Source: CAYLOP01 sp964385305 (GTDB lineage Bacteria; Chloroflexota; Anaerolineae; Anaerolineales; E44-bin32). Taken from it: a DNA stretch of 29,464 bases. Numbering within the stretch: position 1 is the first letter of the stretch; each line of letters starts with the position of its first letter. Below are positions 1-7,744 of the stretch, piece after piece. Under the pieces are notes generated by a model that ran no database searches, was not told the DNA's origin, and saw only the letters and a list, made by a program, of their open reading frames with translations. Location: contig CAYLOP010000022.1 of the NCBI GenBank assembly GCA_964385305.1, positions 1 to 29,464 of the forward strand. Direction: 5' to 3'. The translations under genes were made by a program, and so were the position numbers.

Positions 1-111
1 ATGACGCAAGGTGAACCTGTTACAACTTTTAAACCTGACGGAGCCGCCAGCCAGGCGCTGAGAAGTGCCTTCGCGGGAACGCTCAGAACATTGATGGAGA
101 CCGGCGGATGA
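1..111 (+). CDS. C-terminal end of a probable Mrp/MinD-type P-loop ATPase (partial)
   Basis: An open frame enters from the left edge and stops with TGA at 109-111, giving at least 36 residues. The ATG at position 1 is probably internal. The visible end (MTQGEPVTTFKP, then ASQALRSAF) resembles the tail of Mrp/NBP35 or MinD-like Fe-S carrier ATPases, where a 'G-x-P-V' element and a short C-terminal helix follow the nucleotide-binding fold. No catalytic motif is in view, so the family rests mainly on context. The stop overlaps the start of the MIP18-family gene by ATGA, and Mrp-type ATPases often sit beside MIP18, NifX-like and zinc-ribbon genes. Translational coupling with the next gene is likely. 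Another short metabolic protein cannot be excluded. Confidence 0.5.
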   Translation: MTQGEPVTTFKPDGAASQALRSAFAGTLRTLMETGG

Positions 112-419
112 GCGAAGTGCAAGGACCATCATTGCGTGACTCTGTGTTCGACCGTTTGACAAAAGTCATCGATCCTGGGACGAACGCAGATGTGATAAGA
201 ATGCGCTTGATTGAGGATCTCAGGGTCGACAGCGCTGGCATGGTGAGCTATACGTTTCGACCTGCTTCGCCCTTGTGCCCGCTCGCTGTTTCCTTAGCCA
301 TAGAGATCAAGCGAGCCATTGCCGAAGTTCCCGGCGTAACCGGACAGGATATACTTGTAGATGGATATGTTGGGGCGGAAGATCTGACAGCCCTACTCAA
401 TAAGGAGGTTGAAGAATGA
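108..419 (+). CDS. MIP18/DUF59 family Fe-S assembly-type protein
   Basis: This 103-residue protein is about the usual length of a bacterial MIP18-family (DUF59, SufT/PaaD-like) domain. The family helps to load or mature Fe-S clusters and often works with an Mrp-type ATPase. Residues 4-36 form the typical start (helix, then VIDPGTNADVIRMRLIEDL), and the FRPASPLCPLA segment near residues 51-61 carries the conserved cysteine before a helix (LAIEIKRAIAEVPGV). Family members usually have DPE where DPG is seen here. The start ATG overlaps the upstream stop and the stop overlaps the downstream start, both as ATGA, so this is the middle of an operon. Family assignment is fairly sure; the client protein is unknown. 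Confidence 0.75.
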   Translation: MSEVQGPSLRDSVFDRLTKVIDPGTNADVIRMRLIEDLRVDSAGMVSYTFRPASPLCPLAVSLAIEIKRAIAEVPGVTGQDILVDGYVGAEDLTALLNKEVEE

Positions 420-805
420 GAATCGCAATTTCGGCGGATGAGGATCATGGACTTAAAAGCGCAGTCAGTTTCCACTTCGGGCGCTGCCCATATTTCGTAC
501 TGGTGGATGTGGAAGATGGCACTGTGAAAGAGGTTAAGGCTATTGAGAACCCTTATTATGCAGAGCACCAGCCGGGAATGGTGCCCCCCTTTATCCAGTC
601 TCATGCTGCGGATGTGATGATCAGCGGGGGTATGGGGCGGCGGGCGATTGACATGTTCTCTTCATATGGGATCCAGGCCGCCACCGGTGCGGACGGGACG
701 GTTCAAACGGCTATTGATGCCTACCTGGGGGGGATGCTCACAACGGCTGCTCCCTGCCGCGATGGCCATATACACAAAGGGACGCACAAGGGCCATGAAC
801 ATTAG
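416..805 (+). CDS. NifX/NifB-type dinitrogenase iron-molybdenum cofactor family protein
   Basis: The 129-residue protein begins MRIAISADEDHGLKSAVSFH and continues with HFGRCPYFVLVDVEDG, the hallmark start of the small NifX/NafY-like domain that binds metal clusters. Residues 61-83 (HAADVMISGGMGRRAIDMFSSYG) are the conserved Gly-rich segment. The C-terminus is His-rich (GHIHKGTHKGHEH), which could bind metal. Homologues in non-diazotrophs are common beside Mrp and MIP18 genes, so this does not imply nitrogen fixation; no nif structural gene is seen. A strong ribosome binding site (AAGGAGG, 402-408) precedes the ATG, which overlaps the previous stop. The role is probably carrier or chaperone for an Fe-S or metal cofactor. 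Confidence 0.8.
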   Translation: MRIAISADEDHGLKSAVSFHFGRCPYFVLVDVEDGTVKEVKAIENPYYAEHQPGMVPPFIQSHAADVMISGGMGRRAIDMFSSYGIQAATGADGTVQTAIDAYLGGMLTTAAPCRDGHIHKGTHKGHEH

Positions 806-938
806 CCAGCACAGCGTTGGTGGGTGATACCAGAGATCGTGGAATGGATGCGTGAAAAATGTGTGGGCGGTTGTCGCCAGTCCTATGTGGACGAGAAAGT
901 TTAGCCAAACTACTGCATTGTGCTGAGGAGAGAGGAAA

Positions 939-1151
939 ATGGGACGAGGACGGGGTCAAGGAGGAGGAAGCGGTCAAGGCGGAGGGCGTGGTCAAGGACG
1001 CGGACCGGGCAGAATGGGCGGTGGTAAAGCTGCTGGCCCAAGTGGAAACTGCGTATGTCCAAATTGCGGGCACCAGATTCCCCACGGCGTTGGTCAACCC
1101 TGCTATGCCGTGAAATGCCCAAAGTGCGGCACGGCGATGACACGCGCCTGA
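939..1151 (+). CDS. Small Gly/Arg/Gln-rich zinc-ribbon protein
   Basis: This is a 70-residue basic protein. Residues 1-32 are a low-complexity run of G, R and Q (MGRGRGQGGGSGQGGGR...). Residues 38-65 hold a zinc-ribbon pattern: C-x-C-P-N-C-G, then P-C-Y and C-P-K-C-G-T. Similar short proteins ending 'CPKCGT.MTR' are known next to NifX-like and Mrp genes in anaerobes, which fits this position 133 bases after the NifX-like gene. A GAGGAG/AGAGGA ribosome binding site lies 8-14 bases before the ATG. The function is unknown; the cysteines would bind Zn or an Fe-S cluster. It lies within overlapping longer frames on both strands, but the cysteine pattern and neighbourhood favour this one. Confidence 0.72.
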   Translation: MGRGRGQGGGSGQGGGRGQGRGPGRMGGGKAAGPSGNCVCPNCGHQIPHGVGQPCYAVKCPKCGTAMTRA

Positions 1152-1393
1152 TTCAACCTGACGTTACCGAAGGATGCGGACTTGGGCTGCTCAATACGGG
1201 CAGCCCGTTTTCATGTTTAGCATCGGGCGCACACCCGGGGCGGATGAGAAGCTACTCAAACAAAGCATGTTGCCCGTGGGACTATTCGCGCATGACGCAA
1301 TTTGGCACGGCATGCCATGCCCGTACGACAACACTCACATTCGTATCTTCACATGCAGAACCAAGAGCGCACAACCAGCGAGCGCTCAAAAAA
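1152..1393. other. Intergenic region between convergent gene blocks
   Basis: No convincing gene was found here. Several open frames cross it on both strands, but none shows a recognisable domain or a good ribosome binding site. It separates the plus-strand zinc-ribbon gene from the terminator of the minus-strand tsaD block. Confidence 0.5.
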
Positions 1394-1422
1394 CCTCCCG
1401 CAGGTTCTAAGCCTGCGGGAGG
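1394..1422 (-). terminator. Rho-independent terminator of tsaD
   Basis: A perfect 11-bp stem (CCTCCCGCAGG at 1394-1404 with CCTGCGGGAGG at 1412-1422) encloses a 7-base loop. On the minus strand the hairpin is followed by a run of T (positions 1393-1388 read as TTTTTT). This is the classic form and lies 35 bases beyond the tsaD stop. Confidence 0.88.
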
Positions 1423-1456
1423 ATGGCGATCCGTTACCACGATGGGGACAAAAGGG

Positions 1457-2494
1457 TTATCCTGCCAGCGGCCAGGTCGGCAGAACATCCATGTCGAGTG
1501 CGTCACGCTGGCCGGCAAGGAAGCGGTGGTGGCCTACGACCGCGATCATCGCCGCGTTGTCTGTGCAAAACTCGAGGGGTGGGACGCGCACAGGGATTTT
1601 CGCACGCGCTTGAAAGGTCTCGCGTAAGGCACGGTTTGCGGAGACGCCACCGGCAACCAGGATCTCGTTGGCACCATGAGCTTTGGCTGCCGCCAGGGTT
1701 TTTCCAACCAATACATCCACGACCGCGTTCTGAAAAGAGGCTGCAAGATTCGCTATGGGAAGGCCGGGTCGCGGCGCCTCGACGCCAGCCTGAAGCTCCG
1801 GTTGGCGTTTTCGGACCTCTCGTAGTACAGCGGTCTTCAACCCACTGAACGAGAAATCCCATGTGCCCTCCAGCCAGGCACGCGGGAATTTGAAACTCTC
1901 AGGATCACCATTTTCGGCGGCTTGCTGAATGGCCGGGCCGCCCGGATAGGCGAGGCCCAATAATCGTGCAATTTTATCAAAGGCTTCGCCGGCGGCATCA
2001 TCGAGCGTGCCGCCAAGGCGTTCGTACACCAGATGATCGCGCATGAGAACCAATTCGGTGTGACCGCCGGAGACGATCAAACCCAGCATGGGGAAGATGG
2101 GGTCGGGTTCGTCCTCCACAAGCGAGATCGAATACAGGTGCGCTTCTAGGTGATTGATCCCGAGCAGAGGCAGGCCAGAACCCAGTGCTAATCCTTTGGC
2201 CATATTCATCCCCACGACAAGCGAGCCAGCCAAGCCTGGCCCGCGCGTGACAGCGATGGCGTCGACGGCTTCGAGCGCCATATGTGCTTGCGTCAACGCG
2301 CTCGAAACCACTTGCTGAATGGTCTCGATGTGGGCTCGCGAGGCCATCTCTGGATACACACCGCCATATTTTGCGTGCATCGCCGCTTGGGATGCCACGA
2401 TGTTAGAGAGAATGTGTCTCCCGTTCTCGACGACGGCGGCAGCCGTTTCGTCACACGAAGTTTCAATGCCCAGGATTCGGGTTTCTTGGCTCAT
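1457..2494 (-). CDS. tsaD: tRNA N6-adenosine threonylcarbamoyltransferase TsaD
   Basis: TsaD (Kae1/YgjD) transfers the threonylcarbamoyl group from TC-AMP to A37 of ANN-decoding tRNAs, acting with TsaB and TsaE, which are not in the window. The ASKHA-fold start (LGIETSCDETAAAVV) is intact. The metal-binding NHLEAH motif gives H115 and H119, matching the family pair near 111 and 115. Gly-rich nucleotide-binding segments (LIVSGGHTEL, AYPGGPAIQ, VAGGVSANRALRE) and the end CTDNAAMIA are all present. Length is 345 residues, normal for the family. The ATG at 2494 is chosen; an in-frame GTG at 2503 would add three residues. A GATAAT box at 2511-2506 lies only 11 bases before the ATG with no clear ribosome binding site, so the transcript may be nearly leaderless. 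It is the last gene of the minus-strand block. Confidence 0.95.
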   Translation of the reverse strand: MSQETRILGIETSCDETAAAVVENGRHILSNIVASQAAMHAKYGGVYPEMASRAHIETIQQVVSSALTQAHMALEAVDAIAVTRGPGLAGSLVVGMNMAKGLALGSGLPLLGINHLEAHLYSISLVEDEPDPIFPMLGLIVSGGHTELVLMRDHLVYERLGGTLDDAAGEAFDKIARLLGLAYPGGPAIQQAAENGDPESFKFPRAWLEGTWDFSFSGLKTAVLREVRKRQPELQAGVEAPRPGLPIANLAASFQNAVVDVLVGKTLAAAKAHGANEILVAGGVSANRALRETFQARAKIPVRVPPLEFCTDNAAMIAVVGHHRFLAGQRDALDMDVLPTWPLAG

Positions 2495-2593
2495 CTCATT
2501 CACTCATTATCCGGCGTAGATGGTTCTTCGGTCCTGTAAGGCGGGTGGCTTGTGGAACACGCCATCTTACTGTCAGTCACATCAAGTGCGGCT

Positions 2594-3832
2594 TTAGTAG
2601 CCGGGCATTTTCAACACCAGGTCTTTCGGGTAGTCCACAAACACTTCCATCGTTCCATCGGGCCGAACCCAGAGCGTATCCTCAAGGCGAACGCCGAGGC
2701 CGCGCTCGGGATAATAGAGCCCCGGTTCATGCGTAAAAACGGAACCCGGCGCTAGGATGTCTTGATTGCTCTCCGCCTGGCTAAACCAGGGTCCCTCATG
2801 CACATTTAATCCTACACCATGACCCAGAGTATGGACATAGCCCTCCTGAGTCCCGGGGGTGCTTAACTGACTCTTGTGCCCCTTGGCCTCAAACATCTCA
2901 CATGTCTTCACTTGAAGTTCGCGGCATCGCGTGTTGGCTTTCATATCTGCGAGCACACCATGATAGACGTCGTACACGTGTTGATAGACTTCCTGGACCT
3001 CATCGGGTGCATAACCCAGGCACCAAGTACGCGTGAAATCATAGAAATAACCACCGCCAGCCTCGCATGGGAAAATGTCGAAGATGATGGTCTGGCCGAC
3101 CGAGATGGGATCGCTATCGGTGCCTGTGCTGTGAGGTATACCCGCATCGCGACCGATGGCGAAGATCGTCCCCTCAGGATTATCCGCACCACGCATCGAG
3201 AGCCAAAGGTTGATGCGCCTTTTAATCTCTCCGATCGTGAGCACCTCCCCGTGGCGGTCGATGAGGACGCCGTCTTTGACTTGATGCGAGGTTAGGAAAC
3301 CCGCAACATCGGCGACGACACTGGTTGTTATTTTGCCCATTTCACGGATGCGAGCGATCTCATCACCGTCCTTTGTAGCTCTCGCTTTCATGAGCACGGC
3401 ATTATTGACGTTTTCGCCGATGAATTGGATGTTAGGATGGCTCTCTTCTACATAACGCAGGGTTGAGAAAGTCGGGCCGAGCTCGATCTTTCCATAGACG
3501 CCGATACGGCCTTCTACATCCAATTCCTCGAACATGCGTCCGAAGAGCAGCGCTCTGGCCTTGTTGTGATCGCCTCCCGTCTCCTTAAGAAGTTTGGGGA
3601 TATCGTAATCTTCAAAATTCTTGGTTTGCCATCCTGTGAGGGCGGCTTCATCACGCTCCATGGAACCATGGAACAATACAGGCGGCTGCCCCCGCTTCTT
3701 GATGAGGTAGGCTTGGGTTACGTGTACGATGCCGGTGAAGTACACCATCGCGGGGTTATGCATCGCAGGACCCGTGACAAAGAGTGCATCAAGCCCACTC
3801 TCTTCCATGTATCGATCCATGTCCGTTCTCAT
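2594..3832 (-). CDS. M24 family metallopeptidase (Xaa-Pro aminopeptidase-like)
   Basis: The 412-residue protein has the two-domain layout of prolidase/Xaa-Pro aminopeptidases: an N-terminal creatinase-like domain (about 1-150) and a C-terminal pita-bread catalytic domain (about 155-400). All five metal ligands of the family can be placed: D252 (FDIFP), D265 (YDFTRTW), H338 (LGHGVGLNVHEGP), E369 (THEPGLYY) and E384 (RLEDT). It should be a cytoplasmic dinuclear metal peptidase that removes residues before proline from peptides; exact substrate specificity cannot be read. An AGGAGG ribosome binding site precedes the ATG by 9 bases. It lies between selA and tsaD in the same direction, about 100 bases from each. 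Confidence 0.9.
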   Translation of the reverse strand: MRTDMDRYMEESGLDALFVTGPAMHNPAMVYFTGIVHVTQAYLIKKRGQPPVLFHGSMERDEAALTGWQTKNFEDYDIPKLLKETGGDHNKARALLFGRMFEELDVEGRIGVYGKIELGPTFSTLRYVEESHPNIQFIGENVNNAVLMKARATKDGDEIARIREMGKITTSVVADVAGFLTSHQVKDGVLIDRHGEVLTIGEIKRRINLWLSMRGADNPEGTIFAIGRDAGIPHSTGTDSDPISVGQTIIFDIFPCEAGGGYFYDFTRTWCLGYAPDEVQEVYQHVYDVYHGVLADMKANTRCRELQVKTCEMFEAKGHKSQLSTPGTQEGYVHTLGHGVGLNVHEGPWFSQAESNQDILAPGSVFTHEPGLYYPERGLGVRLEDTLWVRPDGTMEVFVDYPKDLVLKMPGY

Positions 3833-3897
3833 TCACTTGCCTCCTGTAAAAGTCGGAACTCTCCCTTCAGACCAACCCAAAGTCAATCAAGGTTTGG

Positions 3898-3925
3898 GGA
3901 ATTTCTTGATGGCAAGAAATTCCCG
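3898..3925. repeat. Perfect 12-bp inverted repeat between selA and the M24 gene
   Basis: GGGAATTTCTTG (3898-3909) pairs perfectly with CAAGAAATTCCC (3914-3925) around a 4-base loop. Neither strand has a U-tract directly after the stem, so it is not a standard terminator. It may be an RNA-processing or mRNA-stability hairpin in the selA-M24 transcript, or a dispersed palindrome. Confidence 0.6.
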
Positions 3926-3944
3926 CATCTAAAAAACCGACTCT

Positions 3945-5288
3945 CTAAAGAACTCCCTCAAGCGCAGCGAGAAGCGCTTGGTCCTGTTCCGGAAGCACGG
4001 TGCGCGGATCGAGCACCACAAGGCCATCTTCGATACGCGTGATCACCGGTATTTGTGCGTTGCGCAGATGTTTCGCAGTGGCGTTGGGATGCCTCACGTC
4101 GAATGCGAGCAGCCAGGTGGGCAAGGTCTCCTCGGGCAAGCTGCCCCCGCCAACCGTAGAACGGCCTTCGATCACCTGGCCATGTCCCAATTGGGATGCC
4201 CATGCCTCGGTACGCTCACGCAAGGTGTCGGTTGGAGCGGCGATCATACGCCAAATTGGGATCTCCTGGACCGCTTCATCTCTCAGGTAATGGGTGAGTG
4301 TGGCCGCTAAGGCGGCCAGGCATAGTTTGTCCGGCCGGATGGCGCGCGCAAACGGGTGTTTACGTAAGCGTTCGACCGCAGCCTTGTCGCCTACAAGAAT
4401 GCCGGCTTGGGGTCCGCCTAGGAGTTTGTCGCCGGAGAATGCGACCAGCGTAACCCCTGCATGGAGCGATTCTTGCACCATGGGTTCATGACCTAGGCCG
4501 AATTGCGCTGTGTCTAGGAGTGCACCGGAGCCCAAATCATCGACCACAGGGACATCGTTGCGGCGTCCCAGCGTGACCAACTCCTCCAGCGTGGGCTCCG
4601 TTGTGAAACCGATGATCTTGAAGTTTGAGTGATGTGCACGGAGGATCAATCCAGTACGGTCATGCAAGGCAGATTCGAAGTCTCGCAAGTGCGTTCGGTT
4701 GGTGGTTCCGACCTCTCTCAATTTCGCGCCGGATTGCCGCATCACATCGGGAATACGGAATCCGCCACCGATTTCTATCAACTGCGAGCGAGAAACAAGC
4801 ACTTCTTTACGACGTGCCAGCCCGCTGAGTGCAAGCAGCACGGCTGCGGCGTTGTTGTTTACAACCAACGCGGCCTCGGCGCCCGTAAGGCGGGTGAGCA
4901 AATGGTCGATATGGTGCTCTCGCTTGCCGCGCGACCCATGCTCAAGGTTGTACTCGAGTGTGTTGTAGCTGCCTGCCATTGTGTTCATGGCTTCACGAGC
5001 GGCTTTACTGAGCGGCGCCCGACCGAGATTGGTGTGGATAATCACACCGGTCGCGTTGATCACGGGTTGGAGCGTCGGCGCGAGCCAGGTCTCAAGCATG
5101 TGGCGTGCTTGAAGGAGGATGTCGGTGTTTTCAGGGACTGGATCACCGTGAAGAATAGACGGCCGGAGTGTGTCCACTGTCTCGCGCAGGGCTTGCAGGG
5201 TAAGATGCCGACCGAACGTGGCCAGCAGCGAAGCGCCCTCCCGGCTTTGAAGCAGACGATCCATAGAGGGCAGGTCTCGGAGACTCAT
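3945..5288 (-). CDS. selA: L-seryl-tRNA(Sec) selenium transferase SelA
   Basis: SelA is a PLP enzyme that converts Ser-tRNA(Sec) to Sec-tRNA(Sec) using selenophosphate. From the ATG at 5288 the protein has 447 residues, close to the usual length of about 460. Family signatures include INATGVIIHTNLGRAPLS near the N-terminal third, TGAEAALVVNNNAAAVLLAL, and the PLP-lysine segment AFSGDKLLGGPQAG with K288. The frame stays open upstream to 5561, but that part is the neighbouring gene read in another frame. The 5288 start overlaps the stop of the membrane-protein gene by ATGA, so the two are coupled. Neither selB, selD nor a tRNA-Sec gene was recognised in the window, and no UGA-containing selenoprotein gene was seen. 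Confidence 0.93.
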   Translation of the reverse strand: MSLRDLPSMDRLLQSREGASLLATFGRHLTLQALRETVDTLRPSILHGDPVPENTDILLQARHMLETWLAPTLQPVINATGVIIHTNLGRAPLSKAAREAMNTMAGSYNTLEYNLEHGSRGKREHHIDHLLTRLTGAEAALVVNNNAAAVLLALSGLARRKEVLVSRSQLIEIGGGFRIPDVMRQSGAKLREVGTTNRTHLRDFESALHDRTGLILRAHHSNFKIIGFTTEPTLEELVTLGRRNDVPVVDDLGSGALLDTAQFGLGHEPMVQESLHAGVTLVAFSGDKLLGGPQAGILVGDKAAVERLRKHPFARAIRPDKLCLAALAATLTHYLRDEAVQEIPIWRMIAAPTDTLRERTEAWASQLGHGQVIEGRSTVGGGSLPEETLPTWLLAFDVRHPNATAKHLRNAQIPVITRIEDGLVVLDPRTVLPEQDQALLAALEGVL

Positions 5289-5683
5289 CGTTTCGGCCTC
5301 CACGTGGTGCGCTCCATGAGGTTCAAGAACCATTCGAACACCGCGATGCCGATTGCGACCAGGATGGTGAGTGCGAGCGTGAGGCTGCGGTTGATTTGCA
5401 GCCAGGCACAGAGCTCGACGAACAGCCCCATCTCGAGCCCCTGGCGTAGGAGAACAGCCGACGGGGCAGGGTTGGCGGCGCGAAAACGGTGGTGCAGCAA
5501 CCAAATGAAGGGAAGCGAGGTCCCGGTCGTGGCCATGGCCCCCAGGAAGAAGAACAACCAACGCGGTCCGACAGTTGGCACCGTTGTGGTCAACAGCAAA
5601 AGCAAACCCAGCCAGCCAACAAACGCAAGGATGGCTGCTGCAATTATCAGGCTTCGGTAATCGTGTGATGGCAGATCTGTCAT
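5285..5683 (-). CDS. Small membrane protein of unknown function, coupled to selA
   Basis: I do not recognise this 132-residue protein. It has about four hydrophobic segments: near residues 11-32, 42-63, 84-98 and 101-120. A basic, proline-containing loop (HHRFRAANPAPSA) sits between the second and third, and a basic tail (RTTWRPKR) ends it. It has no cysteine-rich or catalytic motif. Similar short membrane proteins are common as lineage-specific genes in Chloroflexota (inference). Its stop overlaps the selA start by ATGA, so it leads the operon; whether this reflects a shared function or only transcription is unknown. A TATAAT box on the minus strand (5718-5713) lies 29 bases before the ATG, with TCCACA as a possible -35 box. 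Confidence 0.7.
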   Translation of the reverse strand: MTDLPSHDYRSLIIAAAILAFVGWLGLLLLLTTTVPTVGPRWLFFFLGAMATTGTSLPFIWLLHHRFRAANPAPSAVLLRQGLEMGLFVELCAWLQINRSLTLALTILVAIGIAVFEWFLNLMERTTWRPKR

Positions 5684-5796
5684 ATGTTCGAGCCCTTCCC
5701 GGCTTGTTTGGAATTATAGCTCACCGTCCAGCAGTGTGGAAACGAGACATTCGTGAGTGGATGTCATCCGTGGGGTATAATCCGACCTGGGACCCC
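5684..5796. promoter_or_regulatory. Divergent promoter region (membrane protein/selA and ABC-F)
   Basis: Two TATAAT boxes face away from each other. The minus-strand one is at 5718-5713, with TCCACA at 5740-5735 and a 16-base spacer. The plus-strand one is at 5776-5781, only 15 bases before the ABC-F start codon; its -35 box is weak. No operator-like repeat was seen between them. Confidence 0.6.
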
Positions 5797-7695
5797 ATGT
5801 CACTGCTTACAGCTTCCTCACTTACGAAGGCCTACGCCGCTCAGGATGTTCTTACCGGCATCACGGTAACAATACCTCACCAGGCGCGCATCGCGCTGGT
5901 GGGTTCGAATGGCGTGGGTAAGACAACGCTTCTTCGCCTCCTGATTGGTCTGGAAACGCCAGATTCCGGCAACGTCCAGCGGGCCCGCGGGCTGCGCATC
6001 GGCTATCTTCCCCAAGAGGTAAGTTACTCGCGCTCTCGAAAGATAGCGCTAACCCATACATTGTGGGAGTCCTGTCTTGAGGCCTTTGCCGAACTGCGCC
6101 AACAAGAGACGGAGATCGCCCGCTTAGAGGCTGCGATGGCGGATCCCCAACTCGCCGAGGATGCCATCACGCGCTATGGTGTGCTTCAGGAGACCTTTGA
6201 ACGCACAGGTGGATACACCTACCCTGTCCGAATCCGCAAGGTGCTCAATGGATTGGGCTTTACCCCGCATGAATACAGGCGTAAGCTAGCCAAGCTTTCA
6301 GGCGGGGAGCGAACGAGAGCATTACTCGCGAAGCTGCTTCTGGAAGATCCCGATTTGCTCGTTCTCGACGAACCGACCAATCATCTCGACATCGAATCGG
6401 TTGAATGGCTGGAAGGATGGCTGCGGGATTGGCCCGGTGCTGCGATCGTGGTTTCCCATGATCGATACTTCCTGGACCATACCGTCGACGTCATTTGGGA
6501 ATTGTCTACGCTGGGGCTTGAGGTCTATCGGGGCAACTACACGGCGTATTTTGAGCAGCGCGCAGAACGGCGTCAGCATCAGCTGGCGCGCTACCTCGCG
6601 CAGCAGGATCATATTCGGAGCGAGCAGACCTTTATCCAGCGCAATATCGCCGGTCAGAAGACACGTCAAGCGCAAGGTCGGCGAAAGCGGCTGGAGCGTT
6701 TGTTGCGCGAGGAAGCAATCGCTAAACCTAAGACCAACCGGGAGGTGCAGATCGATCTAGGGACCGTGAGTCGTTCCGGGGATCATGTGATTGAAACTCA
6801 TCACCTGGTGATCGGCTATCCCGGCGCAGCGGAGCCGCTCTTCGAGGTTCCCGATCTCGTTCTGCGGCGGGGCGAATGTGTGGCATTAATTGGCCCCAAT
6901 GGTGCAGGGAAGACAACCTTCCTCAAGACCTTGCTGGATGAGGTCAAACCTTGGGATGGAACGGTGAGATTGGGCGACAGCTTGAAGGTCGGCTACTTCG
7001 CGCAAGCGCATGAGGGACTGGATGCGGATCGAACGGTATTGGAGGAAATTTTAGCGGTCGACCCATCCCTCAAATTGTCTAAGGCCCGTGATTTCTTAGC
7101 CCGCTTTGAATTTCGTGGCGATATGGTGGATAAGCCCATCAGCCGGCTCTCTGGCGGCGAGCGGGGTCGAGTCGCACTTGCGAAGCTGGCGCTGGAAGGA
7201 GCGAACCTTTTATTGCTCGATGAGCCGACCAACCACCTGGATATTCCCTCTCAAGAGATTCTGCAAGAGGCTTTGATGACCTACCCCGGCACGATCCTGC
7301 TTGTTTCCCACGACCGCTATCTGATCGATGCTTTGGCGACACAGGTTTGGGCCGTCGATTCCAGGGAACGCGCATTGGATATGCATGTTGGCGGTTATGA
7401 GTCCTATCTGGGAGAACGGCGGGCGCGGCAGGAAGCGGCACGCAGCGTTCGAAAGCCCGCACAACGCCGGGCTGAGCAAAAGCGAAAGATCTTGCCGGCC
7501 GAGCTTGAAGCGGTTGAGGCGCGTATCGAGGTTCTCGAGGGTGAATTGGCGCAGGTGGAGATTGATCTGCAAGAGGTGCGCGATGATTTTGAGCGTGTTC
7601 GCCGTCTGGGAAAGCGCCACGCCGAGATTGAAGATGAGATCGCGGACCAAATGACTTTGTGGGAACGCCTGGCGCGGGATTCGGCACTCGCGTGA
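5797..7695 (+). CDS. ABC-F family ATPase (Uup/YdiF-like)
   Basis: ABC-F proteins are soluble twin-ATPase translation factors that act in the ribosomal E site, some giving antibiotic resistance. From the ATG at 5797 there are 632 residues. Domain 1 has Walker A GSNGVGKTT (36-44), signature LSGGERTR (about 167) and LDEPTNHLD (about 190). Domain 2 has GPNGAGKTT (about 366), LSGGERGR (about 450) and LDEPTNHLD (about 475). A charged linker (about 260-310) joins them and a basic coiled coil (about 560-630) ends the protein, as in Uup-type members. No membrane segment is present. The frame is open further upstream to 5575, but that stretch overlaps the opposite gene and lacks homology. No ribosome binding site is visible, and the -10 box is very close to the ATG. 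Confidence 0.92.
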   Translation: MSLLTASSLTKAYAAQDVLTGITVTIPHQARIALVGSNGVGKTTLLRLLIGLETPDSGNVQRARGLRIGYLPQEVSYSRSRKIALTHTLWESCLEAFAELRQQETEIARLEAAMADPQLAEDAITRYGVLQETFERTGGYTYPVRIRKVLNGLGFTPHEYRRKLAKLSGGERTRALLAKLLLEDPDLLVLDEPTNHLDIESVEWLEGWLRDWPGAAIVVSHDRYFLDHTVDVIWELSTLGLEVYRGNYTAYFEQRAERRQHQLARYLAQQDHIRSEQTFIQRNIAGQKTRQAQGRRKRLERLLREEAIAKPKTNREVQIDLGTVSRSGDHVIETHHLVIGYPGAAEPLFEVPDLVLRRGECVALIGPNGAGKTTFLKTLLDEVKPWDGTVRLGDSLKVGYFAQAHEGLDADRTVLEEILAVDPSLKLSKARDFLARFEFRGDMVDKPISRLSGGERGRVALAKLALEGANLLLLDEPTNHLDIPSQEILQEALMTYPGTILLVSHDRYLIDALATQVWAVDSRERALDMHVGGYESYLGERRARQEAARSVRKPAQRRAEQKRKILPAELEAVEARIEVLEGELAQVEIDLQEVRDDFERVRRLGKRHAEIEDEIADQMTLWERLARDSALA

Positions 7696-7730
7696 TATAA
7701 TCCGCCGAGTTAATTCGGCAAATATAGGAG
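7693..7730 (+). promoter_or_regulatory. Extended -10 promoter, leader hairpin and RBS of the LCP gene
   Basis: An extended -10 box (TGATATAAT, 7693-7701) overlaps the ABC-F stop codon. It is followed by a small hairpin (GCCGA 7704-7708 with TCGGC 7715-7719) and an AGGAG ribosome binding site (7726-7730). The LCP gene therefore probably has its own promoter as well as read-through from ABC-F. Confidence 0.55.
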
Positions 7731-7744
7731 ACAAGCTAGTTAAG

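Noticed and set aside
416..805. Evidence for nitrogen fixation from the NifX-like gene
   Set aside because: Such small domains are common in non-diazotrophs, and no nif structural or NifB radical-SAM gene is present.
1174..1410. 78-residue plus-strand frame after the zinc-ribbon gene
   Set aside because: No domain, no good ribosome binding site, and it runs into the tsaD terminator hairpin.
3898..3925. Possible SECIS element near selA
   Set aside because: It is outside any reading frame with a UGA codon and lacks a recognisable SECIS loop.
4629..5660. Long plus-strand frame of 343 codons opposite selA
   Set aside because: It is the complement of selA and the membrane-protein gene, and its translation resembles no protein family.
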